The notes under the pieces were generated by a model. It was not told where the DNA came from. It saw only the letters and a list, made by a program, of their open reading frames with translations, and did not search any database. Below, piece after piece: positions 52,235-60,498 of a stretch of DNA of 64,000 bases (the stretch's first letter is position 1; each line of letters begins with the position of its first letter). Source of the DNA: VAZQ01 sp963841105. Its GTDB lineage: Bacteria; Pseudomonadota; Alphaproteobacteria; Rhizobiales; Xanthobacteraceae. The position numbers and the translations under genes are program-made. The stretch spans positions 186,001 through 250,000 of the forward strand of contig CAWJCB010000009.1 in assembly GCA_963841105.1 (NCBI GenBank). The letters run 5' to 3'.

Positions 52235-53631
52235 CCCCGCAGCTCCACCGACATCTGCTGTCCGCCGCGGATAATTGTGATGCGCCAGAGACGACTGCCT
52301 TGCCCGCTGATGCGCTCAAGGTCACGCGTCTTCGCGATCTTAGCGTTGTTGACCGAGAGCACGAGATCGCCACGCTGAAATCCGAGGCTCTGCGCCGGCG
52401 AGCCGTTCGCGACATCAACGATCACCACGCCTTGCGCGCCGGGATCGAGCCGGAGGTCGTCCGCGAGCGCCGGAGAGAGATTAGCAATCTTGGCGCCCTG
52501 AAATGGGGAGGCGGAGGCGATGACCATCTCCTCATGCGGAGTATCGGGCGCAGCTTCGAGCGCAACGTTGAGGGCCACCTCCTTGCCTGCGCGCATCACT
52601 GCGAGCCGGGCAGTGCCGCCGATCGGCTTGGTGGCGAACCGGTAGTCGAATGCGTTAGGATCGTCGATCACCTGTCCGTCAATGCTGACGATGAGATCGC
52701 TTGTCTTGAGACCAGCCCTCCCGGCCGGGCTGGATGGACTGACGCTCGCAACCAACGCGCCGGCCGGACGCTTGAGACCGAGACCGTCGGCGATCTCAGG
52801 AGTGACCGCCTGCAGTCGCGCGCCGAGCCATGGCCGCTTGACGATCGAGCCGCCACTCCTCGCCGAGGTGACAACGACCCGCACCATGTTCGCCGGAATG
52901 GCGAAGCCGATGCCTTGCGAGCCGCCGGACCGCGAGAAAATCGCCGTATTGATCCCGACGAGCCGACCGCTCAAATCGACAAGGGCGCCACCGGAATTGC
53001 CGGGATTGATCGCGGCGTCGGTCTGGATGAAGAACTGATAATCGGTGATGCCGACCTGGGTGCGCGCCACCGCCGACACGATGCCATGGGTCACCGTTTG
53101 TCCAACCGCAAACGGGTTGCCGATTGCGAGCACGACATCGCCGACTTGCAAAGCGTCGGAATCGGCGAATTCCAGGGCAGGAAAGCTTTCGTTATGCGAC
53201 TTGATGCGAAGGACAGCGAGATCCGAGCGCGAATCCTTGAGCACTATCTCCGCCTCGAACTCCCTCTTGTCCGACAGCGAGACCTTGACCTGATCGGCGC
53301 CTTCGATGACGTGATTGTTCGTCACCACCAGCCCAGCCGCGTCGATCAGGACGCCGGAGCCAAGTGAGCTCTGCACCCGTTCACCTGAACCGCCGGGCAC
53401 TCCGAAGAAACGCCGGAAAATAGGGTCATCGAAAAGAGGATTGCGCAGCGTCACCATCTTGGCGGCGTAGACGTTCACCACCGCGGGCGCGACGCGCTGC
53501 ACCACGGGCGCATAGGACAGCCTCACCTCATTTGGCGAAGATGGTACCCGGCGTTCCTGACCGGAAGCATTAAGTGGGATTACCGTAAGAGCAATAAAAA
53601 CGACAGCGGCGAGCGAAAGCGGCTGAGCCAT
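52231..53631 (-). CDS. DegP/HtrA-type periplasmic serine protease
   Basis: The 466-residue protein has a signal peptide (A-V-V-F-I-A-L-T-V-I-P-L-N-A-S-G). The trypsin-like domain has the triad His in T-N-N-H-V-I-E-G, Asp in S-D-L-A-V-L-R-I and Ser in N-P-G-N-S-G-G-A-L, and two PDZ domains follow from about residue 280. It should degrade or refold damaged envelope proteins. ATG 53631 puts the signal at the N-terminus; the frame is open upstream to 53787 without any signal. It lies downstream of rplQ with 200 bp between, so it may have its own promoter, and its stop overlaps the start of rarA. Confidence 0.9.
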   Translation of the reverse strand: MAQPLSLAAVVFIALTVIPLNASGQERRVPSSPNEVRLSYAPVVQRVAPAVVNVYAAKMVTLRNPLFDDPIFRRFFGVPGGSGERVQSSLGSGVLIDAAGLVVTNNHVIEGADQVKVSLSDKREFEAEIVLKDSRSDLAVLRIKSHNESFPALEFADSDALQVGDVVLAIGNPFAVGQTVTHGIVSAVARTQVGITDYQFFIQTDAAINPGNSGGALVDLSGRLVGINTAIFSRSGGSQGIGFAIPANMVRVVVTSARSGGSIVKRPWLGARLQAVTPEIADGLGLKRPAGALVASVSPSSPAGRAGLKTSDLIVSIDGQVIDDPNAFDYRFATKPIGGTARLAVMRAGKEVALNVALEAAPDTPHEEMVIASASPFQGAKIANLSPALADDLRLDPGAQGVVIVDVANGSPAQSLGFQRGDLVLSVNNAKIAKTRDLERISGQGSRLWRITIIRGGQQMSVELRG

Positions 53632-53831
53632 GGCGAATCCGGGATTTGAAGCCGCCGGAATATAGGCCCGGCAACTTAGCATTAGAAGGGCAGCCACCGG
53701 CGCAGCGGGTTCGGTAGCCCGGATGCGCGACCAGCGCGTTTCGCGAAGCCTGTCATCGGGCCGCGCTTCGCGCAGCCATTGGCTCAATCAAGACTACGAA
53801 AAGGCCGGTTTTGGGGAGAGCGGCGAGGCGC

Positions 53832-54266
53832 TTATGCCGCTGCGGTCGCTTGCGCCGCCTCGCCCGCCTTGGGCGCCGTCGGCCCGGAATCGACGCCCTT
53901 CGCATTGACGTCGCGATCGACGAATTCAATCACGGCAACAGGAGCACAATCGCCGTAACGAAAGCCGGCCTTGAGAACACGGGTATAGCCGCCCTTGCGT
54001 TCCTTGTAGCGGGGGCCGAGCACATCGAACAGCTTCTTCACCATGGGCACATCGCGGATCTGGGCAATTGCCTGCCGGCGCGCGTGCAGATCTCCACGCT
54101 TCCCAAGCGTGACAAGCCTTTCGACAATGGGACGAAGGTCCTTCGCCTTCGGCAAAGTGGTCACGATCTGCTCGTGCTTGATCAGCGCGGCGGCCATGTT
54201 CGCAAACATCGCGCGGCGGTGCTCAGATTTGCGATTGAGCTTGCGATGGGCGTGACCGTGGCGCAT
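53832..54266 (-). CDS. rplQ: 50S ribosomal protein L17
   Basis: The 144-residue protein starts M-R-H-G-H-A-H-R-K-L-N-R-K-S-E-H-R and has F-A-N-M-A-A-A-L-I-K-H-E-Q-I-V-T-T-L-P-K, the L17 signature. An Ala-rich tail after residue 125 is usual in this order. It is the last gene of the ribosomal cluster. Its ribosome site (aaggag) lies within a possible hairpin at 54273-54287. Confidence 0.96.
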   Translation of the reverse strand: MRHGHAHRKLNRKSEHRRAMFANMAAALIKHEQIVTTLPKAKDLRPIVERLVTLGKRGDLHARRQAIAQIRDVPMVKKLFDVLGPRYKERKGGYTRVLKAGFRYGDCAPVAVIEFVDRDVNAKGVDSGPTAPKAGEAAQATAAA

Positions 54267-54272
54267 TTGCGC

Positions 54273-54287
54273 GTCTCCTTCGGAGAC
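54273..54287 (-). promoter_or_regulatory. Hairpin over the rplQ ribosome-binding site
   Basis: On the minus strand the sequence gtctccgaaggagac is a perfect 6-bp stem with a 3-base loop, and the aaggag of rplQ lies in its loop and right arm. Folding would hide the ribosome site, so it could tune L17 synthesis. This is inferred from the sequence only. Confidence 0.4.
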
Positions 54288-54347
54288 AGGGATCAGGTAT
54301 CAGGTATCAGGTCGTCCTGATCCCTGATCCCTGATGACTGATTCCTG
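54288..54347. repeat. Opposed 7-nt repeat arrays between rpoA and rplQ
   Basis: On the minus strand this reads three units like cagggat followed by three like acctgat and one ccctgtc, giving a hairpin with 7-nt periodicity. It fills nearly all of the rpoA-rplQ gap. A second site with the same design but other sequence is at 60013-60112. Confidence 0.75.
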
Positions 54348-54348
54348 C

Positions 54349-55380
54349 TTAGTAGTGATCCTCGAAACGCTTGGCGAGCTCGTCGATATTGTCGGGCGGC
54401 CAGCCTGGCACTTCCATGCCAAGATGAAGGCCCATTTGAGCAAGCACTTCCTTGATCTCGTTAAGCGATTTTCGTCCAAAATTTGGGGTGCGCAGCATCT
54501 CGGCCTCGCTCTTTTGCACGAGATCGCCGATATAAACGATATTGTCGTTCTTGAGACAGTTGGCTGAGCGCACCGACAATTCGAGCTCGTCCACTTTCTT
54601 GAGGAATGCTGGATTGAAGGCGAGATCGGGGATGGCCTCGGCCACCACCTCCTTTCGCGGCTCCTCGAAGTTGACAAATACATTAAGCTGATCCTGTAGG
54701 ATGCGCGCGGCATAGGCCACGGCGTCCTCAGGGCTCAGAGCGCCATTGGTCTCGATGTGCATGGTCAGCTTGTCATAGTCGAGGATCTGACCCTCTCGGG
54801 TATTCTCCACGCGATATGAAACCTTGCGCACCGGCGAATAGAGGCTGTCGATGGGAATAAGGCCGATGGGTGCATCTTCCGGCCGGTTACGCTCGGTTGG
54901 CACATAACCTTTACCGGTGTTGACCGTGAACTCCATGCGAATCTCGGCGCCTTCGTCCAACGTGCATAGCACCAAATCCGGGTTCAGGATTACGATATCG
55001 CCGACAGTCTGGATGTCGCCGGCTGTGACGGAGCCGGGGCCCTGCTTCTTGACCACCATGCGTTTGGGCCCATCGCCCTGCATCTTGATCGCGATGTCCT
55101 TGATGTTGAGGACCATGTCAGTCACGTCCTCGCGAACGCCTGGAATCGACGAGAACTCATGCAACACGCCGTCAATGTGAACCGATTGCACCGCGGCACC
55201 TTGCAGCGACGACAATAAAATGCGTCGCAGCGCATTTCCCAGCGTGACGCCAAACCCCCTTTCCAGCGGCTCGGCAATGACGGTCGCTTCTTTTTTTGAG
55301 TTGGTGCCCGCGCTCACCTGTAGCTTGTTCGGTCGGATCAGTTCCTGCCAGTTCTTCTGAATGGTCACATTGGCACCCAT
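54349..55380 (-). CDS. rpoA: RNA polymerase alpha subunit
   Basis: The 343-residue protein starts M-G-A-N-V-T-I-Q-K-N-W-Q-E-L-I and has the assembly domain G-F-G-V-T-L-G-N-A-L-R-R-I-L-L and V-R-E-D-V-T-D-M-V-L-N-I. The C-terminal DNA-binding domain has L-E-L-S-V-R-S-A-N-C-L-K-N-D and ends F-E-D-H-Y. ATG 55380 is chosen because the known alphaproteobacterial RpoA starts with this very strip. An ATG at 55488, overlapping the rpsK stop, would add 36 residues that lack family similarity. Confidence 0.95.
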   Translation of the reverse strand: MGANVTIQKNWQELIRPNKLQVSAGTNSKKEATVIAEPLERGFGVTLGNALRRILLSSLQGAAVQSVHIDGVLHEFSSIPGVREDVTDMVLNIKDIAIKMQGDGPKRMVVKKQGPGSVTAGDIQTVGDIVILNPDLVLCTLDEGAEIRMEFTVNTGKGYVPTERNRPEDAPIGLIPIDSLYSPVRKVSYRVENTREGQILDYDKLTMHIETNGALSPEDAVAYAARILQDQLNVFVNFEEPRKEVVAEAIPDLAFNPAFLKKVDELELSVRSANCLKNDNIVYIGDLVQKSEAEMLRTPNFGRKSLNEIKEVLAQMGLHLGMEVPGWPPDNIDELAKRFEDHY

Positions 55381-55484
55381 CGCATTGCGCGGCGCGGCGG
55401 CGGCCCGCACACCCCACTCCGCCCCGTGGGAATTTCTGGCGGCGACGGACTCCTCTGAAGCCCGCCGGATAAGGATATCGTCTG

Positions 55485-55874
55485 TCATACTCGGCGCCTC
55501 TTGCGTGGACGGCAGCCGTTATGGGGAATTGGCGTGACGTCGCGGATGGACGTTATAGTGAACCCGGCCGACTGGAGCGACCGCAGCGCCGATTCACGCC
55601 CGGACCCCGGACCTGCGACCTCCACTTCGAGAGTTCGCATGCCGTGCTCCTGGGCCTTCTTGGCGGCGTCCTCGGCCGCGACCTGCGCTGCATAGGGCGT
55701 CGATTTTCTCGATCCCTTGAAGCCCATGGTCCCGGCAGACGACCAGGCGATAGTGTTTCCTTGTGCGTCAGTAATGGTGATCATCGTGTTGTTGAAGGTC
55801 GCGTTCACATGCGCGACTCCGGAAGCGATATTCTTGCGTTCGCGTCGGCGGACGCGGCCGGGTTCTTTCCCCAT
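55485..55874 (-). CDS. rpsK: 30S ribosomal protein S11
   Basis: The 129-residue protein has N-A-T-F-N-N-T-M-I-T-I-T-D, then G-F-K-G-S-R-K-S-T-P-Y-A-A-Q-V-A-A and P-I-P-H-N-G-C-R-P-R-K-R-R-R-V at the end, all S11 signatures. ATG 55874 gives the standard length; the frame is open upstream to 56099 over the rpsM gap. It sits between rpsM and rpoA as in nearly all bacteria. Confidence 0.96.
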   Translation of the reverse strand: MGKEPGRVRRRERKNIASGVAHVNATFNNTMITITDAQGNTIAWSSAGTMGFKGSRKSTPYAAQVAAEDAAKKAQEHGMRTLEVEVAGPGSGRESALRSLQSAGFTITSIRDVTPIPHNGCRPRKRRRV

Positions 55875-55984
55875 TCTCAATCCTCTAAAGGCGCGGCTTT
55901 GCGGCCGCCGCGTTACCGCTGAACTTACTGTAATGGGCGAAGCTTGCGCCGGCTCCAGCGCGGCTTTCGTCTTTTCCGACCCGT

Positions 55985-56353
55985 CTACTTCTTCTTGCCC
56001 GCAATCGGCTTGGCCGGACCCTTGCGCGTGCGGGCATTGGTATGAGTGCGCTGCCCGCGAACAGGCAAGCCGCGCCGATGTCGCAACCCACGGTAGCAAC
56101 CAAGGTCCATTAAACGCTTGATATTCATGGCGACATCGCGCCGCAGGTCGCCCTCCACCATATAGTCCCGATCGATCACCTCGCGAATGTGAAGAACCTC
56201 CTGATCGGTCAGTTGAGATACCCGACGCTCATTAGGAATATTGACCTTTCCCATGATTTCACTGGCCTTTTTCGGCCCGATCCCATGGATGTACTGCAGT
56301 GCAATGACGACGCGCTTGTTGGTCGGGATATTTACGCCGGCGATGCGGGCCAC
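55985..56353 (-). CDS. rpsM: 30S ribosomal protein S13
   Basis: The 122-residue protein starts M-A-R-I-A-G-V-N-I-P-T-N-K-R and has Y-I-H-G-I-G, H-R-R-G-L-P-V-R-G-Q-R-T-H-T-N-A-R-T and a basic K-K-K tail, the S13 signatures. The 247-bp gap upstream, before adk, holds no gene and may hold a promoter for the rpsM-rpsK-rpoA-rplQ part. Confidence 0.96.
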   Translation of the reverse strand: MARIAGVNIPTNKRVVIALQYIHGIGPKKASEIMGKVNIPNERRVSQLTDQEVLHIREVIDRDYMVEGDLRRDVAMNIKRLMDLGCYRGLRHRRGLPVRGQRTHTNARTRKGPAKPIAGKKK

Positions 56354-56600
56354 GGCTCTCTACTCCCTTGCCGGCTCATTTAATGTAGCCGGTGGCAAAT
56401 TCCATGATCAGGCAACGCAAGCGATAACACGACACCCTCCCCGGTTCGCTGAGGCGCGGTATCGGTCAAGACTCGATCTGGATGCAGGTTATTAGGGGAT
56501 TCAACCTCGTTTCGTCAACCTCTGCTGGCGATTGCTTTTTTGCGGAGAAGGCCCGCCTTGACCCAAACGGGCGGCCGTCGGAGGAAGCGCCTTTTTGCCT

Positions 56601-57308
56601 TTACTTTGACGACCTTACGGGCGGATTCGGTGAAACAGAAGACTTGGCCGGCGGCGTCCTGGGGGCGCGCTTACCGGCGCTCCGCGGCCCGGCATTCGCC
56701 GCGGCGTTGACAGACCTTTCCGCACGGGCTTGCTCCAGCGCATCCTTGATAGCGCCAGTGACCTGAGCCACAGGCGCCATCCCGTCAACCTGCCGCAGCA
56801 AGCTTTCAAGCTCATAGTAGGCGATCAGTGGCGCGGTCTGCTCACGATATGCAACGAGTTGCCGCCGCAGAACATCGGGATCATCATCGGGTCGCAATGG
56901 CTCGCCGCGTGCCTTGGTCTCGGCGATCCGCTTGCCGATTCGATCGAGCAGGATTTGTTCGTCAACGCTCAACTCGATAACCGCGTCGAGCTTCAACCCT
57001 TTTTCCTTGAGCATGCGGTCCAGCGCACGCGCCTGCGGCACCGTCCGCGGAAAGCCATCGAGAATGAAGCCGTTGCGTGCGTCCGCCTCATCGATACGGG
57101 CGGAAACGAGGGCCACGACAACATCATCGGGCACAAGCTCGCCGCGGGCCATGAGGTCGCGCGTCCGCACCCCGACTGGAGTGCCCGCCTTGACCGCCGC
57201 CCGCAGCATGTCGCCCGTTGACAGCTGCACCAACCCGTACTTGGCGACGAGATGCTGAGCCTGCGTACCTTTGCCGGCGCCGGGAGGGCCAAGCAATATC
57301 AATCTCAT
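56601..57308 (-). CDS. adk: Adenylate kinase with basic C-terminal tail
   Basis: The 235-residue protein interconverts ATP, ADP and AMP. It starts L-I-L-L-G-P-P-G-A-G-K-G-T-Q-A (P-loop) and has S-T-G-D-M-L-R, D-G-F-P-R-T and D-D-D-P-D-V-L-R-R-Q-L. It lacks the zinc-type LID cysteines, as in the short alphaproteobacterial form. After about residue 200 there is an added Pro/Ala/Ser/Lys-rich tail (S-A-G-K-R-A-P-R-T-P-P-A-K) that looks disordered. The ATG overlaps the secY TGA by four bases, the usual coupling. Confidence 0.95.
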   Translation of the reverse strand: MRLILLGPPGAGKGTQAQHLVAKYGLVQLSTGDMLRAAVKAGTPVGVRTRDLMARGELVPDDVVVALVSARIDEADARNGFILDGFPRTVPQARALDRMLKEKGLKLDAVIELSVDEQILLDRIGKRIAETKARGEPLRPDDDPDVLRRQLVAYREQTAPLIAYYELESLLRQVDGMAPVAQVTGAIKDALEQARAERSVNAAANAGPRSAGKRAPRTPPAKSSVSPNPPVRSSK

Positions 57309-58636
57309 CTCCGCCGCCCCCGCAGCTTGGACCTTTTGATCAAACCCTCGTATTGATGCGCAAGTAAGTAGCCTTGGATCTGCGCCACCGTATCCATTGT
57401 GACGCTCACGACGATGAGCAGCGAGGTGCCACCGAAATAAAACGGCACTGACGCGTAGGAAATCAAAATCTCCGGCAGGATGCAGACCACCGCCAGGTAA
57501 GCGGCGCCGATCACGGTGATGCGCGAGAGCACGTAATCGATGTATTCCGCCGTGCGTTCACCCGGGCGGATGCCAGGAATAAATCCGCCATGCTTCTTCA
57601 GGTTATCGGCAGTCTCTGTCGGATTGAACACGATTGCGGTATAGAAAAAGGCGAAGAAGATAATGAGAACGACGTAGAGGATGAGAAAAAGAGGACGTCC
57701 ATGGCCAAGTTGCGTCGTAATGGCAACGAACCATTCAGGCCCCTGCCCCGCGTTGAAGTTTGCAACGGTCGTCGGCAGCAACAGCAACGAAGAGGCAAAG
57801 ATCGGCGGGATCACGCCGGACGTATTGAGCTTGAGAGGAAGATGCGAGGACTGCCCCTCGAACATGCGATTGCCGACCTGCCGCTTGGGATATTGAATCA
57901 GCAGCCGGCGCTGCGCGCGCTCCATGAAGACGATGAAGGCGATCACCGCTACCGCCATGACCAGGATCACCAGGATGAGGCCCGTTGACAGCGCGCCTTG
58001 CCGGCCCAGTTCCAGCGTTCCGGCGATAGCGGAAGGTAATTCGGCCACGATGCCCGAAAGTATGATGAGCGAGATGCCGTTGCCGATCCCTCGCGAGGTG
58101 ATCTGCTCGCCAAGCCACATCAAAAACATGGTGCCGCCGGTCAGCGTCACCGCGGTGGCGATGCGGAAGAACCAGCCGGGATCACTCACGACATTGCCGG
58201 CGCCTTCGAGGCCGACGGCAATACCGTACGACTGAAACGCGGCCAGCAGCACCGTGAGGTAGCGCGTATATTGATTTATGACCTTGCGGCCCTGCTCTCC
58301 CTCCTTCTTGAGCTGCTCGAGGGTGGGAGACACCGTCGTCATCAGCTGGATGATGATGGAGGCGGAGATGTACGGCATGATGTTCAACGCGAAGATCGCC
58401 ATCCGGTGGATGCCGCCGCCGGAGAACATGTTGAACATGCCCAGGATGCCGCCCGCCTGCGACCGGAAAATCTGATCCCACGCAGAGGGATCAATGCCGG
58501 GCAGCGGGATGTAGGTGCCGAACCGGTATACCAGGAGCGCACCCAGGGTGAACCAGATGCGCTTCTTGAGCTCCTCGGCCTTGGCGAGCGCCGAGAAATT
58601 TAGATTGGCGGCAAGTTGCTCTGCTGCTGATACCAT
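57305..58636 (-). CDS. secY: Protein translocase subunit SecY
   Basis: The 443-residue inner-membrane protein has ten helices and the SecY signatures I-P-L-P-G-I-D-P, F-A-L-N-I-M-P-Y-I-S-A-S-I-I-I-Q-L, and G-G-F-I-P-G-I-R-P-G near residue 370. It forms the Sec channel with SecE and SecG. ATG 58636 puts the typical M-V-S-A-A-E-Q-L-A-A-N start in place; the frame is open 19 codons upstream. Confidence 0.96.
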   Translation of the reverse strand: MVSAAEQLAANLNFSALAKAEELKKRIWFTLGALLVYRFGTYIPLPGIDPSAWDQIFRSQAGGILGMFNMFSGGGIHRMAIFALNIMPYISASIIIQLMTTVSPTLEQLKKEGEQGRKVINQYTRYLTVLLAAFQSYGIAVGLEGAGNVVSDPGWFFRIATAVTLTGGTMFLMWLGEQITSRGIGNGISLIILSGIVAELPSAIAGTLELGRQGALSTGLILVILVMAVAVIAFIVFMERAQRRLLIQYPKRQVGNRMFEGQSSHLPLKLNTSGVIPPIFASSLLLLPTTVANFNAGQGPEWFVAITTQLGHGRPLFLILYVVLIIFFAFFYTAIVFNPTETADNLKKHGGFIPGIRPGERTAEYIDYVLSRITVIGAAYLAVVCILPEILISYASVPFYFGGTSLLIVVSVTMDTVAQIQGYLLAHQYEGLIKRSKLRGRRR

Positions 58637-58673
58637 GAAGGAAGCTCCGGTTGCGGCGCCCGGAATGATATAG

Positions 58674-59168
58674 CTATCCAGCGGCCTGTTCACTCGTCTG
58701 CGGCTTCGGCGCCAGAAGAATGACGGAGCCGCCTGCCTGCTGCACCGCCGCGACCGCCGATTTCGAGGCTCCCCACACCGAGAATGCGACCTTGCTCGTA
58801 ATCTTGCCGGAACCGAGCAGGCGAACGCCGTCTTTCGGCCGCCTCAGCACACCAGCCTTCACCAAAGCCTCAACATCCACCGTAGTCGCGATATCGAGCT
58901 TTCCGGCCGCAATTGCCGCCTGGATCTTATCGAGATTCACCTCATTGAGCTTGCGGGCGAACGCCGTGTTCTTGAAGCCGCGCTTCGGCAGCCGCCGATG
59001 CAGGGGCATCTGGCCGCCCTCAAAGCCCTTGATGCGCACGCCCGACCTGGCGGTCTGGCCCTTGCCGCCGCGGCCGCCGGTCTTGCCCATACCGGAGCCG
59101 ATTCCTCGCCCCATGCGCATGCGCTTCTTGCGCGCTCCATCGCGGTCAGCCAGTTGGTGAAGCTTCAT
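58674..59168 (-). CDS. rplO: 50S ribosomal protein L15
   Basis: The 164-residue protein starts M-K-L-H-Q-L and has the Gly-rich R-G-I-G-S-G-M-G-K-T-G-G-R-G-G-K-G-Q-T-A-R and G-F-E-G-G-Q-M-P-L-H-R-R-L-P-K-R-G-F signatures of L15. Placed between rpmD and secY as expected. Confidence 0.95.
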   Translation of the reverse strand: MKLHQLADRDGARKKRMRMGRGIGSGMGKTGGRGGKGQTARSGVRIKGFEGGQMPLHRRLPKRGFKNTAFARKLNEVNLDKIQAAIAAGKLDIATTVDVEALVKAGVLRRPKDGVRLLGSGKITSKVAFSVWGASKSAVAAVQQAGGSVILLAPKPQTSEQAAG

Positions 59169-59239
59169 CGTGCGTACTCGCTCTGCTCGTTGCTGTCCGT
59201 CTTGGCAGGTCCACGCCCCGGTTGCACCCCGTCCAAATG

Positions 59240-59434
59240 CTACTTCGCCTCTACGATTCGAATGAGGTGCTTGACCTTGGACAGCATGCCGCGGATTTCC
59301 GGCGTGTCGGGCACTTCCGTAACCCGCCTTATGCGGTTGAGGCCGAGCCCGATGAGGGTCTCTCGCTGAGAGTGATGCCGCCGGATCGGGCTCCCAGTTT
59401 GCTCGATCTTTATGAGTTTATCCGTCTTGCGCAT
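59240..59434 (-). CDS. rpmD: 50S ribosomal protein L30
   Basis: The 64-residue protein has I-K-I-E-Q-T-G-S-P-I-R-R and T-L-I-G-L-G-L-N-R-I-R-R, the L30 signatures. ATG 59434 overlaps the end of rpsE by 17 bp. An upstream frame to 59515 is the rpsE shadow. Confidence 0.93.
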   Translation of the reverse strand: MRKTDKLIKIEQTGSPIRRHHSQRETLIGLGLNRIRRVTEVPDTPEIRGMLSKVKHLIRIVEAK

Positions 59435-59996
59435 GATCGGCCACCTGTTCGCTCTCTCCCGGCTCACGCCGCCGCGCCTGCAAAGTTGAGACTTTAATGT
59501 TGCGCCGTGAAGCAACCGAGCGGGGCGAGTCCTGGCGCTTGAGCGCGTCGAAGGTCGCCCTCACCATGTTATACGGATTGGAGGAGCCAAGGGATTTCGC
59601 GACGACATCCTGCATCCCGAGCGTCTCGAAGACCGCGCGCATTGGGCCGCCGGCAATGATCCCGGTGCCCGGAGGGGCGGCTCGCAGGAATACACGGCCG
59701 GCACCGTGACGACCGGCGACGTCATGGTGCAGCGTCCGGCCTTCGCGCAGTGGGACGCGGATGAGACCACGCTTTGCAGCGTCGGTCGCCTTGCGTATCG
59801 CTTCTGGAACTTCCCGGGCCTTGCCGTGGCCAAACCCGACCCGGCCCTTCTCGTCCCCGACGACGACAAGTGCGGCAAAACCAAAGCGGCGCCCTCCCTT
59901 CACCACCTTGGCCACGCGATTTATATGGACCAGCTTGTCGGTGAATTCGCTGTCGCGCTCTTCCCGATCCCGGCGTTCGCGCGGTTCACGTGCCAT
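59418..59996 (-). CDS. rpsE: 30S ribosomal protein S5
   Basis: The 192-residue protein shows F-T-D-K-L-V-H-I-N-R-V-A-K-V-V-K-G-G-R-R-F and G-F-G-H-G-K-A-R-E-V-P-E-A-I-R-K-A, the S5 double-stranded-RNA-binding domain, then A-P-P-G-T-G-I-I-A-G-G. gaaggaag (plus-strand cttccttc) precedes the ATG. The gap to rplR holds two repeat arrays. Confidence 0.95.
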   Translation of the reverse strand: MAREPRERRDREERDSEFTDKLVHINRVAKVVKGGRRFGFAALVVVGDEKGRVGFGHGKAREVPEAIRKATDAAKRGLIRVPLREGRTLHHDVAGRHGAGRVFLRAAPPGTGIIAGGPMRAVFETLGMQDVVAKSLGSSNPYNMVRATFDALKRQDSPRSVASRRNIKVSTLQARRREPGESEQVADHAQDG

Positions 59997-60012
59997 ATTG
60001 TTCTTCCTTCAT

Positions 60013-60112
60013 TGGAGGACAGAAAACAGAGGACAGACGACGGAAAGATTGCCAAGGTTGTTCAACCACATCTTCTATGCTCAATCCGTCTCTGCCGTCT
60101 GTCGTCCGTCGT
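60013..60112. repeat. Opposed 7-nt repeat arrays between rplR and rpsE
   Basis: On the plus strand 60015-60046 has ggacaga, aaacaga, ggacaga, cgacgga units in 7-nt steps. At 60085-60112 the complementary style occurs (ctgccgt, ctgtcgt, ccgtcgt). The arms can pair over a loop of about 40 bases. The design matches that at 54288-54347, though the units differ. Confidence 0.65.
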
Positions 60113-60474
60113 CAGAAACTCAGGCCACTCTCGCGGGCGGCATCGGCCAGTGCTTTTACGCGACCATGATAAAGGTAGCCGCCGCGATCGAAGACCACCT
60201 GGGTAATGCCTTTCGATGCGGCACGCTGCGCAACCAGCTTTCCGACCGCCTTGGCCGCCTCCACATTCGCGCCGGTCTTGAGTGCCGAGCGCATGTCTTT
60301 TTCAAGGGACGATGCACATGCAACTGTCTCGCCCTTGGAGTCATCGATGATCTGCGCGTAAATGTGCTTCGACGAGCGGAATACCGACAGGCGGGCGCGC
60401 TGACCAGCGGCACGGCGCACATTGCGCCGCACCTTCGCCGTCCGTCGCTCTGTGCGATCAGCGACTGTGGCCAT
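60112..60474 (-). CDS. rplR: 50S ribosomal protein L18
   Basis: The 120-residue protein shows R-L-S-V-F-R-S-S-K-H-I-Y-A-Q-I-I-D-D and ends with V-F-D-R-G-G-Y-L-Y-H-G-R-V-K-A-L-A-D-A-A-R-E-S-G-L, the L18 signature. It binds 5S rRNA together with L5. Confidence 0.95.
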   Translation of the reverse strand: MATVADRTERRTAKVRRNVRRAAGQRARLSVFRSSKHIYAQIIDDSKGETVACASSLEKDMRSALKTGANVEAAKAVGKLVAQRAASKGITQVVFDRGGYLYHGRVKALADAARESGLSF

Positions 60475-60498
60475 GGCATGTTCCTCGCTATTTCTTCT

